Shown here one piece after another: positions 46,036-54,997 of a stretch of DNA of 64,000 nt. The notes under the pieces were generated by a model, which saw nothing but the letters and a program-made list of their open reading frames with translations, ran no database searches and was not told the DNA's origin. Origin of the DNA: Bog-756 sp963703145 (GTDB lineage: Bacteria > Actinomycetota > Acidimicrobiia > Acidimicrobiales > RAAP-2); contig OY969793.1 of the NCBI GenBank assembly GCA_963703145.1, positions 4,030,001 through 4,094,000 of the forward strand, read 5' to 3'. Both the position numbers and the translations under genes were made by a program. Positions within the stretch are counted from its first letter, which is position 1. Every line of letters begins with the position of its first letter.

Positions 46036-46839
46036 TTGCTGGGTGCCGGCCTCTTCGTGCGGTTCGCCCACTGGCTGGGCGCGCGCCGGCGCACCTGGAT
46101 CGACGCCCAGATCCGCCTGCAGATCGAGTCGGGCTCGGTGGCCTCCGAGGCCCTGAAACGGTCGCGGGCGGTCAGTGAGGCGGTCGAATGGGTCGTCGTC
46201 GCACTGGTCGGCTTCATCGCTGCCATCCTCGCCCTCGACCGACTGGGCATCCCACTCACCACCCTGGTGGCGCCGGCCACGGTGATCGGGATCGGGTTGG
46301 GCTTCGGGGCCCAGCAGATGGTCGGAGACCTGCTCGCCGGGTTCTTCCTCTTCGCCGAGCACCAGTTCGCCTTCGGTGATGTCATCCGGCTCTCGGTGCC
46401 GGGCCAGTCGAGTGGCATCACCGGCACGGTGGAGGAGCTGACCCTGCGGGTGACCAAGGTGCGGACCGCCCAGGGTGAGTTGGTGGTGGTGCCGAACAGC
46501 GCGCTCCGTCAGGTCACCAACCTGTCCAAGGACTGGTCGCGTGCGGTGATCGACATCCCCGTCTCGGTCACCGAGGACCTCGAGTACGTCACCGGCTTGT
46601 TGAAGGACATGTTCAAGGACATGGCCACCGATCCCGCCTGGAGCGCCCTGCTGCTCGGTGATCCGGTCGTCGCTGGGGTGGAGACCATCGACGTGGGCTA
46701 CGTGCAGCTCCGGCTCATCGCCCGGACACTCCCCGGGCGCCAGTTCGAGGTAGCGCGCGAGATCCGACTGCGGGCCGCCACCGTCCTGCGCTCGGCTGGT
46801 GTCAGCTCACCGTCGATCGGTGACGGGGTGTCCCCGTGA
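46036..46839 (+). CDS. MscS-family mechanosensitive channel (N-terminus probably frameshifted)
   Basis: The visible 267 residues match small-conductance mechanosensitive channels: a helix at the start, a second at about 50-70, the pore region VIGIGLGFGAQQMVGDLLAGFFLFAE, then the beta domain with VEELTLRVTKVRTAQGELVVVPNSALRQVTNLSKDW. TTG 46036 lies inside the first helix and is a poor start. ATG 45972 in another frame gives MVTSFDSPFLV; removing one C at about 46005-46006 would join it as FLVQNHLLPASVLLLGAGLF, a normal membrane helix. So the true gene probably runs from 45972. It overlaps the next gene by four bases. Confidence 0.8.
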   Translation: MLGAGLFVRFAHWLGARRRTWIDAQIRLQIESGSVASEALKRSRAVSEAVEWVVVALVGFIAAILALDRLGIPLTTLVAPATVIGIGLGFGAQQMVGDLLAGFFLFAEHQFAFGDVIRLSVPGQSSGITGTVEELTLRVTKVRTAQGELVVVPNSALRQVTNLSKDWSRAVIDIPVSVTEDLEYVTGLLKDMFKDMATDPAWSALLLGDPVVAGVETIDVGYVQLRLIARTLPGRQFEVAREIRLRAATVLRSAGVSSPSIGDGVSP

Positions 46840-47411
46840 GCGATCCGGGCGGATCCGATGGCGATGGGGGACCGCCGCCCGAGGATGAGCCCACCTCGCG
46901 CTTGGGGGCCCGGGCGCCGTGGGCGAAGAAGGACCCTGCCGTCGACGACGAGGTCAAGCACAGCGCCCTGGTCGGCTTCATGTCCGTCCCCGTCCACCGG
47001 CGGTTCCCCATCCGACGTTCGACGCTGGCCATGGCCGTGGCCTTCCTCGGGTTGGGCACGCTCCTCTATTTCAATGCTCCCCAGAGCGACACCGCGTCGG
47101 CGGGTACCGGCTCCATCATCCGGACGCCAGACGGTGACTTCGTCGTCCCCGGAGCCACCAAGGTGACGCCGGTGACCTCGACGACAACGACGACCCGCCC
47201 CCCGGCGCCGACCACGACAACCACGTTGCGGTCGTCCACGACCACAGCGCAGGGCTCGACCACCACCACGACACTCGGGAACCCGACCACCACCACGACG
47301 TCACGTGGTGGCTCCGGCACCACGACGACCGCCACCACGCAGGCGACCACCGGGACCGGCGCCGGGGGGACGTCGCGGCCGACGACGACTACGACCACCA
47401 CTGGCCCCTAG
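46836..47411 (+). CDS. Hypothetical single-helix protein with Thr-rich tail
   Basis: A 191-residue protein. The N-terminal 65 residues are acidic and soluble, followed by one hydrophobic helix (LAMAVAFLGLGTLLYF, about 66-81) and an outside segment that ends in about 85 residues dominated by Thr, with Ser, Gly and Pro (TTTTTRPPAPTTTTT). Such tails occur in actinobacterial surface proteins and may be glycosylated or span the cell wall. GTG 46836 overlaps the mscS stop (GTGA), so both are translated together; no family recognised. Confidence 0.7.
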   Translation: MSDPGGSDGDGGPPPEDEPTSRLGARAPWAKKDPAVDDEVKHSALVGFMSVPVHRRFPIRRSTLAMAVAFLGLGTLLYFNAPQSDTASAGTGSIIRTPDGDFVVPGATKVTPVTSTTTTTRPPAPTTTTTLRSSTTTAQGSTTTTTLGNPTTTTTSRGGSGTTTTATTQATTGTGAGGTSRPTTTTTTTGP

Positions 47412-47440
47412 GGGGTCCAGTCAGCACCGCTGGCTCGCAC

Positions 47441-47798
47441 ATGCGGCGTGCACGCGGCGCTGTGGCGCTGACTGAGTGGCTGACGACGAGGGCAGACATC
47501 CCCAAGGTCAGCAGCGACGTGTCGATGGTGGAACTGCCTCGTGCCTGCCGGCGCGTCGACGACGGTGGGGTCGGAGGCGTCAACGAACTGCTCGGGGGTA
47601 TCGACCTCCTCCCGATAGATCGCGCCATCATCGAGAAGGCTGCGTCGCTCGCCCCGGCCGAACTGCGAAGCCTTGATGCCGTTCACCTGGCCAGCGCACT
47701 CTCGGTGAAAGCGAGTCTGACCGCACTCGTTGCCTACGATTCCAGGCTCTGTGCCGCGGCCGCCGGCCGCCGGGATCGACGTGGTCTCACCCGCCTGA
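47441..47798 (+). pseudogene. vapC (PIN-domain toxin) remnant
   Basis: The region reads as the middle and C-terminus of a VapC ribonuclease: ALTEWLTTRADIPKVSS, VELPRACRRVD, 'IDLLPIDRAIIEKAASL', RSLDAVHLASAL and LVAYDSRL match the family in order. The first about 18 residues, which hold the catalytic aspartate (LDTSAxVK), are missing: the sequence upstream is the end of another gene. The C-terminus also needs a one-base shift near 47760-47771 to end in the usual AAGIDVVSPA, with a stop at 47796-47798. No VapB antitoxin gene is adjacent. So it is a decayed toxin gene. Confidence 0.7.
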
Positions 47799-47849
47799 TC
47801 CCCAACCCGAGTGTGGCTCCGGGTCGGTGGGTGCCGGTGGGCGTGCGGC

Positions 47850-48830
47850 TCAGGAATCGACGAGGGGCGCCACATCGCTGCCGAAGGCGGCAATCTGATC
47901 CACCAGCTCGTCCACCGAGCGCGAGGGGAACCGGATCTGGACCTGACCGACCCCGGCCACCCGGAACGATCGCAGGTACTCAGCCACCTGTTCGGCCGGA
48001 CCGGCGACGGTGCCGGGCGGGAGTTCGACTCCGGCCGGAGGCACCCCCACGTGGAGGGCGTTGGCGATCCCGCCGATGTCGAGCGGTGCTCCTGAGCGGA
48101 GCTCCTCGCGGATGCGCCGCAGGTCGGCCAGCAGCTCGACGTTCGGACCGACCGACTGGGGCAACCAGCCGTCGGCGAACCGGGCGGTGCGGCGAAGTGC
48201 TGCCGGGGAGGAACCGCCGACCCAGATCGGTGGTCGCGGGGTCTGCTCGGGCCGGGGCCGCAGGCCCAGTCCCGAGGCCGTCCACGTCGGCCCGTCCAGC
48301 GTGGGGAACTCCTGGACGAGTCCGGCGGCCAAGCCGACGATGGCCTCATCGGTGGCCGGTCCCCGGTGGTCGAAGTCCGGGCCCATCTGGTCGAACTCCT
48401 CGGTGACATGGCCCGCCCCCACGCCACAGATCACCCGGCCGTGGGAGAGGGCGTCGACGGTGGCGAACTCCTTCGCCGCCCGCAACGGGTGACGGAGGGC
48501 GACCACATAGATGTGCGAGAGCAGGCGGATCTCGTTGGTGACCCCGGCCAACCACCCGAGCGTGGCGATGGTGTCGTACCAGACGGTGCTCATGGCCCCG
48601 GCCAACCGCTCGGGGATGAAGGTGTGGTCACACACCCCCACGTAGAAGAAGCCCGCCGCCTCGCACGCCAGCGCCACGGTGGCCAACTCGTCGGGCCCGG
48701 CGTCGGCCTCCCACGGCTGGGCGTAGATGGTCGATTGGGACTGGATGGGCAATTGCATGCCGAACACCGTGCGACCCTCGGGTAGCACGGTGACGATATC
48801 GGGGGGCGGCGTGATGGGGGAGGGGCTCAC
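47850..48830 (-). CDS. LLM class F420-dependent oxidoreductase
   Basis: A 326-residue TIM-barrel flavin/F420 enzyme of the luciferase-like monooxygenase superfamily. FGMQLPIQSQS at the N-terminus, CEAAGFFYVGVCDH, GRVICGVGAGHVTEEFDQMG and 'PPIWVGGSSPAALRRTARFADGWLP' are family landmarks. The subgroup acts on F420H2-dependent reductions in actinobacteria; substrate unknown. GTG 48830 was chosen since it lies four bases after the ACAD stop; ATG 48758 at MQLPIQ is a possible internal start. Last gene of the amidohydrolase-ACAD-ACAD-LLM operon. Confidence 0.82.
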   Translation of the reverse strand: MSPSPITPPPDIVTVLPEGRTVFGMQLPIQSQSTIYAQPWEADAGPDELATVALACEAAGFFYVGVCDHTFIPERLAGAMSTVWYDTIATLGWLAGVTNEIRLLSHIYVVALRHPLRAAKEFATVDALSHGRVICGVGAGHVTEEFDQMGPDFDHRGPATDEAIVGLAAGLVQEFPTLDGPTWTASGLGLRPRPEQTPRPPIWVGGSSPAALRRTARFADGWLPQSVGPNVELLADLRRIREELRSGAPLDIGGIANALHVGVPPAGVELPPGTVAGPAEQVAEYLRSFRVAGVGQVQIRFPSRSVDELVDQIAAFGSDVAPLVDS

Positions 48831-48834
48831 CGGC

Positions 48835-49878
48835 TCAGCGTAGGCCGGGCACCGGGGCACCGACCGGCCCGGACGCGGCAGCGATGGACTCGGCCAACTG
48901 GTCGGCCAGCGCCTCGGCCAGCTGATCGGCCGTGCCGAATTGAGTGGCCAGCACCCTGGCCCGCTTGTAGGCCAGATGGGCGGGGATCTCCCAGGTGAAT
49001 CCCATGCCGCCGTGGACCTGGATGCAGGAGCGGCCGTTGGTGACCGCGGCCTCGTCGGCCAGCAGCTTGGCCCCGTTGGCCGCCACGATCGCATCCCCGA
49101 CGTCTGGCTGGTCGACGGTGACCGCTGCGGCGTGGACCGCGCAGCGGGCCAGCTCGGTACGAACCGCCATGTCGGCGCACAGGTGCTTGACCGCCTGGAA
49201 GCCGCCGATGGGCCGGCCGAACTGCTCTCGGTGCTTGGCGTACTCGACGGCCAGCTCGGTGGTCCACGCCGCGGAGCCGACCTGGAGGGCCGCAGTCAGG
49301 ACGGCGCCGTCGCGTCGCCACCACGCCGAGATCTCGGGTCCGGCGACCGGAGTGCCGGCGGGCAGCCGGGTGGTGGACCACACCGGCGTCAATGGGTCCA
49401 TGGGCCTCGACAGGCGGGCGGCCTCGATGGTGGAGGGCTCGATCTGGGCCACCCCGTCGTCGGACACCACGAGCAGCACGTCGAGATCGTCCAAGTCCTC
49501 GATGACCAGCGGTCTCGCCGTCTCACCGAGTCCACCGGCTGCGACCTCGACGAGGCCGACCACGACCGATCCGTCGTCGGCGCCGTCGACGAGCCCCGCC
49601 GCCAGGTGCGAGGCGACCAACGGTCCGGGGACCAGGGCCCGACCGAGCTCCTCAAAGACGAGGGCTGCTTCGGCGAGGCCCAGACCCACGCCCCCGGCCT
49701 CTTCGGCCAGGCACAGGTTGAACACGCCGGCCTCGCCCAGCGTCAACCAGCCGTCACGATCGACGACCTTGTCGTAGCCCTCGAAGGCCCGGACCTGCTC
49801 CAGGGCGAACTGGCCCTCACACAGACGCCGCACACCCTCGGCCAGATCGGCCTGGGATTCGGAGAGTTCGAAGTCCAC
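48835..49878 (-). CDS. Acyl-CoA dehydrogenase, small subunit-like
   Basis: A 347-residue ACAD-family protein. The N-terminal helical domain (MDFELSESQADLAEGVRRLC) and the C-terminal helical domain with 'EYAKHREQFGRPIGGFQAVKHLCADMA' and IQVHGGMGFTWEIPAHLAYKRA are present, but the middle beta domain is short and lacks the GSD flavin motif seen in its neighbour. It is thus like the smaller partner of mycobacterial heteromeric ACADs (FadE28/29 type). It lies 10 bases after the larger ACAD gene. Confidence 0.85.
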   Translation of the reverse strand: MDFELSESQADLAEGVRRLCEGQFALEQVRAFEGYDKVVDRDGWLTLGEAGVFNLCLAEEAGGVGLGLAEAALVFEELGRALVPGPLVASHLAAGLVDGADDGSVVVGLVEVAAGGLGETARPLVIEDLDDLDVLLVVSDDGVAQIEPSTIEAARLSRPMDPLTPVWSTTRLPAGTPVAGPEISAWWRRDGAVLTAALQVGSAAWTTELAVEYAKHREQFGRPIGGFQAVKHLCADMAVRTELARCAVHAAAVTVDQPDVGDAIVAANGAKLLADEAAVTNGRSCIQVHGGMGFTWEIPAHLAYKRARVLATQFGTADQLAEALADQLAESIAAASGPVGAPVPGLR

Positions 49879-49888
49879 GGTCCGGTCC

Positions 49889-51124
49889 CTACGCCACCGG
49901 CACCGGTGCGGGCGCCACCGGTGCCGGCTTGGCGGAGGGCTCTTTGGGGAGCCCGAGGATGCGCTCGCCGACGATGTTGCGTTGGATCTGGGACGTCCCC
50001 GCCGCGATGGTCAACGAGATGCCGCGCAGCCAGTCCTGCACCATGGTCTCGGTGGGGAGGGCCCCGAGGCCGTCGGTGCCCTCGAGGTCGTCGACGGCCA
50101 GCCCGGCCCGACCGAGAAGCGACAGGGTGAACTCACCCAACTTGGTGCGGGCCTCGGTGTAGGCCAGCTTGAACAAGGTGCCCCCCATGCCCGGGATGCC
50201 GGTGCGGGCCGCCTGGGTGACGTTTCGCTTGGTGAGGGCCATGAGGGCGTCGAGCTCGGCTCGGAGGTGGCCTGCCTGGCGGCGGACGCCGGGGTCCGAC
50301 CAGGCTCCGGTCCGTTGGGCCAGCACCACCGAGGCCGACAGGAGCTCGATGGCCTCCAGCAGGTCACCCACGAAGGCGGTGCCGCGCTCGAAGCTCAGGG
50401 TGACCATGGTCACCCTCCACCCGTCGTTCTCGTCGCCGACCCGGTTGGCGACCGGAATCCGGACCTCATCGAGGAAGAGTTCGGCGAACTCGGTCGATCC
50501 GGCGATGGTGACCAACGGCCGGATCTCGACGCCGGGGGTGTCCATGGGGAGGATCAGCCACGTGATCCCGCGATGGCGACTGTCCTCGGCACCGGTGCGG
50601 ACCAACAGCTCGCAGTAGTCGGCCACCTCGGCGTGGGACGTCCAGATCTTCGAGCCGCTCACCACGTACTCGTCGCCGTCCCGCACGGCACGGGTCCGCA
50701 TGGACGCCAAGTCACTGCCGGCCCCGGGCTCGGAGAACCCCTGACACCAGACTTCGTCACCTTTGAGGATGGCGGGCAGGAATCGCTCCCGCTGCGCGGG
50801 CGTCCCCTCGGCGATGACCGTCGGACCGGCATGGAGCAGGCCGACGAAGTTGACCCCGACGTAGGGTGCATGGGCCCGCTCGAGCTCCTCTTTGAAGATG
50901 AGCTCCTCGACCGGGGAGGAGCCTCGACCACCACCGGCGACGGGCCAGTCCACGCCGGCGTAGCCGGCCTCGAACAACAGGCGCTGCCAGTGGGTGTCAT
51001 AGGCGCGACGCCCTGGCCAGTCGTCAGATGACGGCTTGTCGGGCAGACCGGGGACGGTCTGGGCCAGCCACTGCCGAAGCTCACCGCGGAACGCCTGTTC
51101 GGCGTCGGTATAGCGCAGGTCCAT
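49889..51124 (-). CDS. Acyl-CoA dehydrogenase, large subunit-like
   Basis: A 411-residue flavoprotein that introduces a double bond into an acyl-CoA. The FAD-contacting CQGFSEPGAGSDLASMRTRAV (in two parts) and IWTSHAEVADYCELLVRT lie near 130-185, and the C-terminal GTSQIQRNIVGERILGLP closes the domain. Together with the following shorter ACAD gene it resembles an alpha/beta pair acting on bulky substrates such as steroid side chains. It starts 40 bases after the amidohydrolase gene, on the same strand. Confidence 0.9.
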   Translation of the reverse strand: MDLRYTDAEQAFRGELRQWLAQTVPGLPDKPSSDDWPGRRAYDTHWQRLLFEAGYAGVDWPVAGGGRGSSPVEELIFKEELERAHAPYVGVNFVGLLHAGPTVIAEGTPAQRERFLPAILKGDEVWCQGFSEPGAGSDLASMRTRAVRDGDEYVVSGSKIWTSHAEVADYCELLVRTGAEDSRHRGITWLILPMDTPGVEIRPLVTIAGSTEFAELFLDEVRIPVANRVGDENDGWRVTMVTLSFERGTAFVGDLLEAIELLSASVVLAQRTGAWSDPGVRRQAGHLRAELDALMALTKRNVTQAARTGIPGMGGTLFKLAYTEARTKLGEFTLSLLGRAGLAVDDLEGTDGLGALPTETMVQDWLRGISLTIAAGTSQIQRNIVGERILGLPKEPSAKPAPVAPAPVPVA

Positions 51125-51164
51125 GAGGGAGCGGCCTACGCCGCGTGGGTCACGACGGCTCGGC

Positions 51165-52364
51165 TCACTTGAAGTCGAGGTCGTAGAGCTTGATGGCGTT
51201 GCCGCGGACGATCTTGTAGATCTGCTCGTCGGTGAGGTCCTTCATCTGCTTCTCGGCGATCTGGCGCGTCTCGGGCCACGTGGAGTCCGAGTGGGGGTAG
51301 TCCGACTCATAGGTGATGTTGTCCACGCCAATGGACTCGATGTTCTTGAGGCCGAAGGCGTCGCTGAAGAAGCAGCCGTAGATCTGTCGGAAGAAGTAGG
51401 TCGAGGGTGGCTCTGGGACGATGTCGGCCACGCCCCCCCAGCCGCGGTTCTCCTCCCAGACGGTGTCGGCCCGTTCCAGGATGTAGGGGATCCAGCCGAT
51501 CTGGCCTTCGGCATAGGCCAGCTTGAGTTCGGGGAAGCGCACCAGTACGCCCGAGAACATGAAGTCGACCATCGAGTAGGTGGCGTTGGAGTGGGTCAGG
51601 GTCGACCCGACCGCAGGCGGCGCGTCGGCCGAGGTCGACGGCATCTTCGACGACGAGCCGATGTGCATGTTGATGACCGTGTGGGTCTCCTCGCAGGCCC
51701 GGAAGAACGGGTCCCAGTAGTGATCGGGGTCGTGCACCGACGGCAGGCCCAGGAATGGGGGGATCTCGCTGAAGCACACCGCCCGCACGCCGCGGTCGGC
51801 ATTGCGCCGAACTTCGGCGGCAGCCAGCTCGACGTCCCACAGCGGAATGAGGCACAAGGGGATGAGTCGACCCTTGGCCTCGGGGCCACACCACTCGTCG
51901 ACCATCCAGTCGTTGTAGGCCTTCACGCACAAGAGGGCGAGCTCTTTGTCCTGCGCCTCGGTGAACGTCTGCCCGCAGAAGCGGGGGAAGGTCGGGAAGC
52001 ACAAGGAGGCCTCGAGGTGGTTCACGTCCATGTCCTCGAGCCGGGGCTTGACCTCGTAGGAGCCCGGACGCATGTCCTGGTAGGTGACGCCGCGCATGGT
52101 GACCTCTTCCCGGGGCACACCGACGGCCGAGTCGACCCGGAGCAGCGGGCGCTTCAGATCCTCGTAGTACCACCAGTCGGTGGGGAATCCCTCCGACCCG
52201 GGCACCACGGTCAACTTGCCGCCGATGAAGGTGATCTCCCCCATGGGCGCCCGCACGATGCGGGGTCCGATGTCGTGGTACTTCTTGGGGAGCCGATCGG
52301 TCCACACGTTGGGGGGCTCCACTACGTGGTCGTCGACGGAGATGATCCAGGGCATGTCGGCCAT
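51165..52364 (-). CDS. Amidohydrolase family (TIM-barrel, decarboxylase-like)
   Basis: A 399-residue protein of the amidohydrolase-2 group, which contains metal-dependent decarboxylases and hydrolases. The opening IISVDDHVVEPPNVWTDR holds the metal-ligand position normally written DxHxxP; a later histidine in INMHIGSSS and 'YESDYPHSDSTWP' near the C-terminus are typical of mycobacterial homologs found next to ACAD genes. ATG 52364 follows TACACT by only a few bases, so the mRNA is probably leaderless. It is the first gene of a four-gene operon ending with the LLM oxidoreductase. Confidence 0.82.
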   Translation of the reverse strand: MADMPWIISVDDHVVEPPNVWTDRLPKKYHDIGPRIVRAPMGEITFIGGKLTVVPGSEGFPTDWWYYEDLKRPLLRVDSAVGVPREEVTMRGVTYQDMRPGSYEVKPRLEDMDVNHLEASLCFPTFPRFCGQTFTEAQDKELALLCVKAYNDWMVDEWCGPEAKGRLIPLCLIPLWDVELAAAEVRRNADRGVRAVCFSEIPPFLGLPSVHDPDHYWDPFFRACEETHTVINMHIGSSSKMPSTSADAPPAVGSTLTHSNATYSMVDFMFSGVLVRFPELKLAYAEGQIGWIPYILERADTVWEENRGWGGVADIVPEPPSTYFFRQIYGCFFSDAFGLKNIESIGVDNITYESDYPHSDSTWPETRQIAEKQMKDLTDEQIYKIVRGNAIKLYDLDFK

Positions 52365-52371
52365 GGGTTCG

Positions 52372-52400
52372 AGTGTAACGCCGTTCTGACGGTGCGTCAG
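52372..52400 (-). promoter_or_regulatory. Palindromic operator (site 3) and -10 element for amidohydrolase-ACAD operon
   Basis: CTGACGGTGCGTCAG at 52386-52400 is a perfect inverted repeat of the shared type. On the minus strand it directly precedes TACACT (52377-52372), the likely -10, so the palindrome lies over the -35 to spacer region, and the start codon at 52364 is about at the transcription start. A bound repressor would exclude RNA polymerase. Confidence 0.65.
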
Positions 52401-52538
52401 CTGCGCTGCTGGAACCCCTGACGTCGGCCCGCTGCGGGCCAGATCGGGTCCACGACAGGCCGCCGATCCTCGGGGGGTCGTGGCCATTGCCCGGAGTTGG
52501 GTGCCCGGCGGTGCGCCGCCACGCTGCCGGGAGCGGGG

Positions 52539-53348
52539 TCAGACCATGGCAACTCCGCCGTTGGGCCGCAGGACTTGTCCGGTCATGAACTTGGAGGCGT
52601 CCGAGGCCAGGTACAGCACCGCCGCGGCCATGTCCTCGGGCTCGCCGATCATCCGGAGCGGCGTGAACTTGCGCATCGGGGCGACCACCGCCTCTTGCAT
52701 CTCCTCGTCGATCGTCCCGTCGGGACGGACGAAGTAACGCCCGGTCATGCCGGTGAGGACGAAGCCGGGAGCCACTGCGTTGACCCGGACGTGCTTCTTG
52801 CCCACCTCGTAGGCCAGGGACTTGGTCATCTGCACGACGCCGGCCTTGCAGATGGCGTAGCTGACGATGTTGGGGCTCGGGGTGTCGGCGGCGGCCGACG
52901 AGGCGTTGATGATGCTGCCCCCCTCGGGTTGGCCGACCATGACGCGTCCCGCGGCCTGGCATCCGAAGAACACGCCCTTGAGATTGACCGAGAGGATCCG
53001 GTCGAGATCGTCCTCGGGTGCATCGAGGAACGGCCCCTCGACCATGATCCCGGCGATGTTGCACCAGACGTGGATGCCGCCGTGATCGGCCGCCACCCGC
53101 CCGGCCAGAGCGTCCACCTCCAACCGCTTGGACACGTCGAGTGTCACCCCCTCAGCCCGGCCCCCGGCACCGGTGATCTCGTCGGCGGTGGCGACCGACG
53201 ACTCGCCGTCGATGTCCGCACAGACCACGACGGCCCCGGCACCGGCGAGTGCGAGGGCGCTGGCCTTCCCGATGCCGCTTCCGGCACCGGTGACCACGGC
53301 CACCTTGCCGTCGACGCGGAACGATTCGATGAGAGTGGTGGCTTCCAT
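52539..53348 (-). CDS. Short-chain dehydrogenase/reductase
   Basis: A 269-residue Rossmann-fold oxidoreductase. The cofactor motif TGAGSGIG is near residues 21-28, the Asp in VCADIDG suggests NAD rather than NADP, NIAG is near 96 and the catalytic pair is in SYAICKAG (Tyr and Lys, about 162-166) with an upstream serine in INASSA. The substrate is probably a hydroxyacyl or ring alcohol in the catabolic cluster, by context only. Its 149-base upstream region shows no copy of the shared palindrome. Confidence 0.9.
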   Translation of the reverse strand: MEATTLIESFRVDGKVAVVTGAGSGIGKASALALAGAGAVVVCADIDGESSVATADEITGAGGRAEGVTLDVSKRLEVDALAGRVAADHGGIHVWCNIAGIMVEGPFLDAPEDDLDRILSVNLKGVFFGCQAAGRVMVGQPEGGSIINASSAAADTPSPNIVSYAICKAGVVQMTKSLAYEVGKKHVRVNAVAPGFVLTGMTGRYFVRPDGTIDEEMQEAVVAPMRKFTPLRMIGEPEDMAAAVLYLASDASKFMTGQVLRPNGGVAMV

Positions 53349-53497
53349 GGTGGTGTCTACCTCGCAGGAGTGACGATAGGGGGCGCACTGACCGACGGGA
53401 GTCGCCGGCCGTCGACGCGAACTGTAGGGGCTTCGGGTCGCGCAGAACAGTCCGGCCGGGGCGGCACCATCGCCGCCCGTCAGGGGGATGGCGCGGT

Positions 53498-54997
53498 TCA
53501 GGCCAGGGAGGTGGCGGTGTCCAGCTCGGGGTCGACCAGGTCGTCCTCGTCGAGCTCGTCCTCGATGGGGTCGAACTGGTCCGTGTCCTCGACCCCGCCG
53601 TGCTCCACGCCCACCTCGTCGTGGGCCGCGGCCGAATCCTCAACGGACTCGGTGTCGTAGTCCACCGCCTCGTGGTCGGATCGGGAGACAGACACCGACA
53701 CGGTGTCCTCCACCGAGGCAGCGTCCTCGGCTGACCCGGCGTCGAAGTCGGCAGGCGTGCCGTAGGGTTCCTGCCCGTCGAGCACCTCGGCGTCCGTAGC
53801 ACCGCCCACGGCCGGCCCGTCAGCCGGTTCGAGGTCGGCCGGCGGTGCCGTCTCGTGCATCCGCAGGCCACCCGATCCGGCCGGGCCGCTCCCTGACGAC
53901 GCGTCGACGCGGGCCTCGCCGTCGTGATGGCCGGGCCCGGAGCGGTCCCCGAACAGCAGGGCGTTGCCGATGAGGGCGTCGGACGGCGTGTCGCCCCCGG
54001 TCGACTTCATGGCGGCGTTCAGGGCTCTGGTCACCGAGGAGGCGATCCGCTTGTGCCCCTCGTCTCCTGGATGGATGCCGTCGGCGAGGTGCTCCTCGCT
54101 GATCATCGCCTCGCCGGCCACCAAGGAGAGCGTGGTGTCGCCGCCGACGATGCGCTCACGGGTGATGGATTCAATGGTGTGGCGGATGTCGGCCATGGAG
54201 GCGCCCAGGCGGTTGGGAACCTCTTCGGCGTCCGGGCGCACGATGGGGCTCACGACCACGATGGGAGTGGTGGGGTGGCCCTGGCGGACGACGTCGAGAA
54301 AGGCCCGGAAGCCCTCAGTCACCATGCCGACGCTGTAGGGGACGCGGGTCCAGCAGCTCGCCCCGTAGGCGACGGTGATGATGGCGGCCTGCATGGCCGA
54401 GATGTGCTCGGCCGAGACGATCTCACCACGGGCCGCACCGGCGTAGCCGAAGTTGATGAGGTCGAGGCCGGCCTTCCGGGCGGCGATGGCCGCCCAGCCC
54501 TGGGATGGCCCTGAGGCCGTCCAACCTTGGGTGGTCCAGTCCCCGTAGGCGATCCACCGGGGCAGCTGGGGTGCCGGGGCGATCTCACCCTTCACCGCGG
54601 TGAGGGACTGGATGATCGGGTGCATGCCCTCGGGCAGGTAGATGATGGCCGGCTTGTCGGGCGATCCCGAGCCGAGCGACAGCCGGATCATGCCGTCGCC
54701 CAGGACGGCCTCTTCCTCACAGGCCTTGCGACCACCCCGCCACACCGAGAACGTGATGCCGGCACCGTCACCCCGGTAGCCGAGGTTGCCGGTCGTGGTC
54801 CGGTAGGCGACGTCGATGGCCTGGGCGTCGCCTACCACCTCGAGGCGGATCCCGACCGGGACGCTGGCGGCGTGCCAGACGTCCGCCGGAAGCCTGGCGG
54901 TGTCGGTGGGGTTGGCCCGGGGATACGGGACGTCCCCGACCGCAGGGTAGGCCACCCCGCGGATGAATGGTTCGGGCTGGCCGGGTCGCGGAGTCAC
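53498..54997 (-). CDS. SGNH/GDSL-hydrolase-like protein with altered nucleophile and acidic tail
   Basis: A 499-residue protein. The first 140 residues form a jelly-roll like the N-terminal domain of CE2 esterases; the SGNH domain follows. Block I reads IAYGDWTTQGW, with Trp154 in place of the nucleophilic Ser of GDS; block III reads AYGASCW instead of GxND; block V DGIHPGDEGH is intact. So hydrolytic activity is doubtful. From residue 345 the protein is a Gly/Ala/Asp/Glu-rich, probably unstructured tail (TEDTDQ..., DELDEDDLVDPEL) of about 150 residues. No signal peptide is seen. Divergent from the CHAP gene. Confidence 0.75.
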   Translation of the reverse strand: MTPRPGQPEPFIRGVAYPAVGDVPYPRANPTDTARLPADVWHAASVPVGIRLEVVGDAQAIDVAYRTTTGNLGYRGDGAGITFSVWRGGRKACEEEAVLGDGMIRLSLGSGSPDKPAIIYLPEGMHPIIQSLTAVKGEIAPAPQLPRWIAYGDWTTQGWTASGPSQGWAAIAARKAGLDLINFGYAGAARGEIVSAEHISAMQAAIITVAYGASCWTRVPYSVGMVTEGFRAFLDVVRQGHPTTPIVVVSPIVRPDAEEVPNRLGASMADIRHTIESITRERIVGGDTTLSLVAGEAMISEEHLADGIHPGDEGHKRIASSVTRALNAAMKSTGGDTPSDALIGNALLFGDRSGPGHHDGEARVDASSGSGPAGSGGLRMHETAPPADLEPADGPAVGGATDAEVLDGQEPYGTPADFDAGSAEDAASVEDTVSVSVSRSDHEAVDYDTESVEDSAAAHDEVGVEHGGVEDTDQFDPIEDELDEDDLVDPELDTATSLA

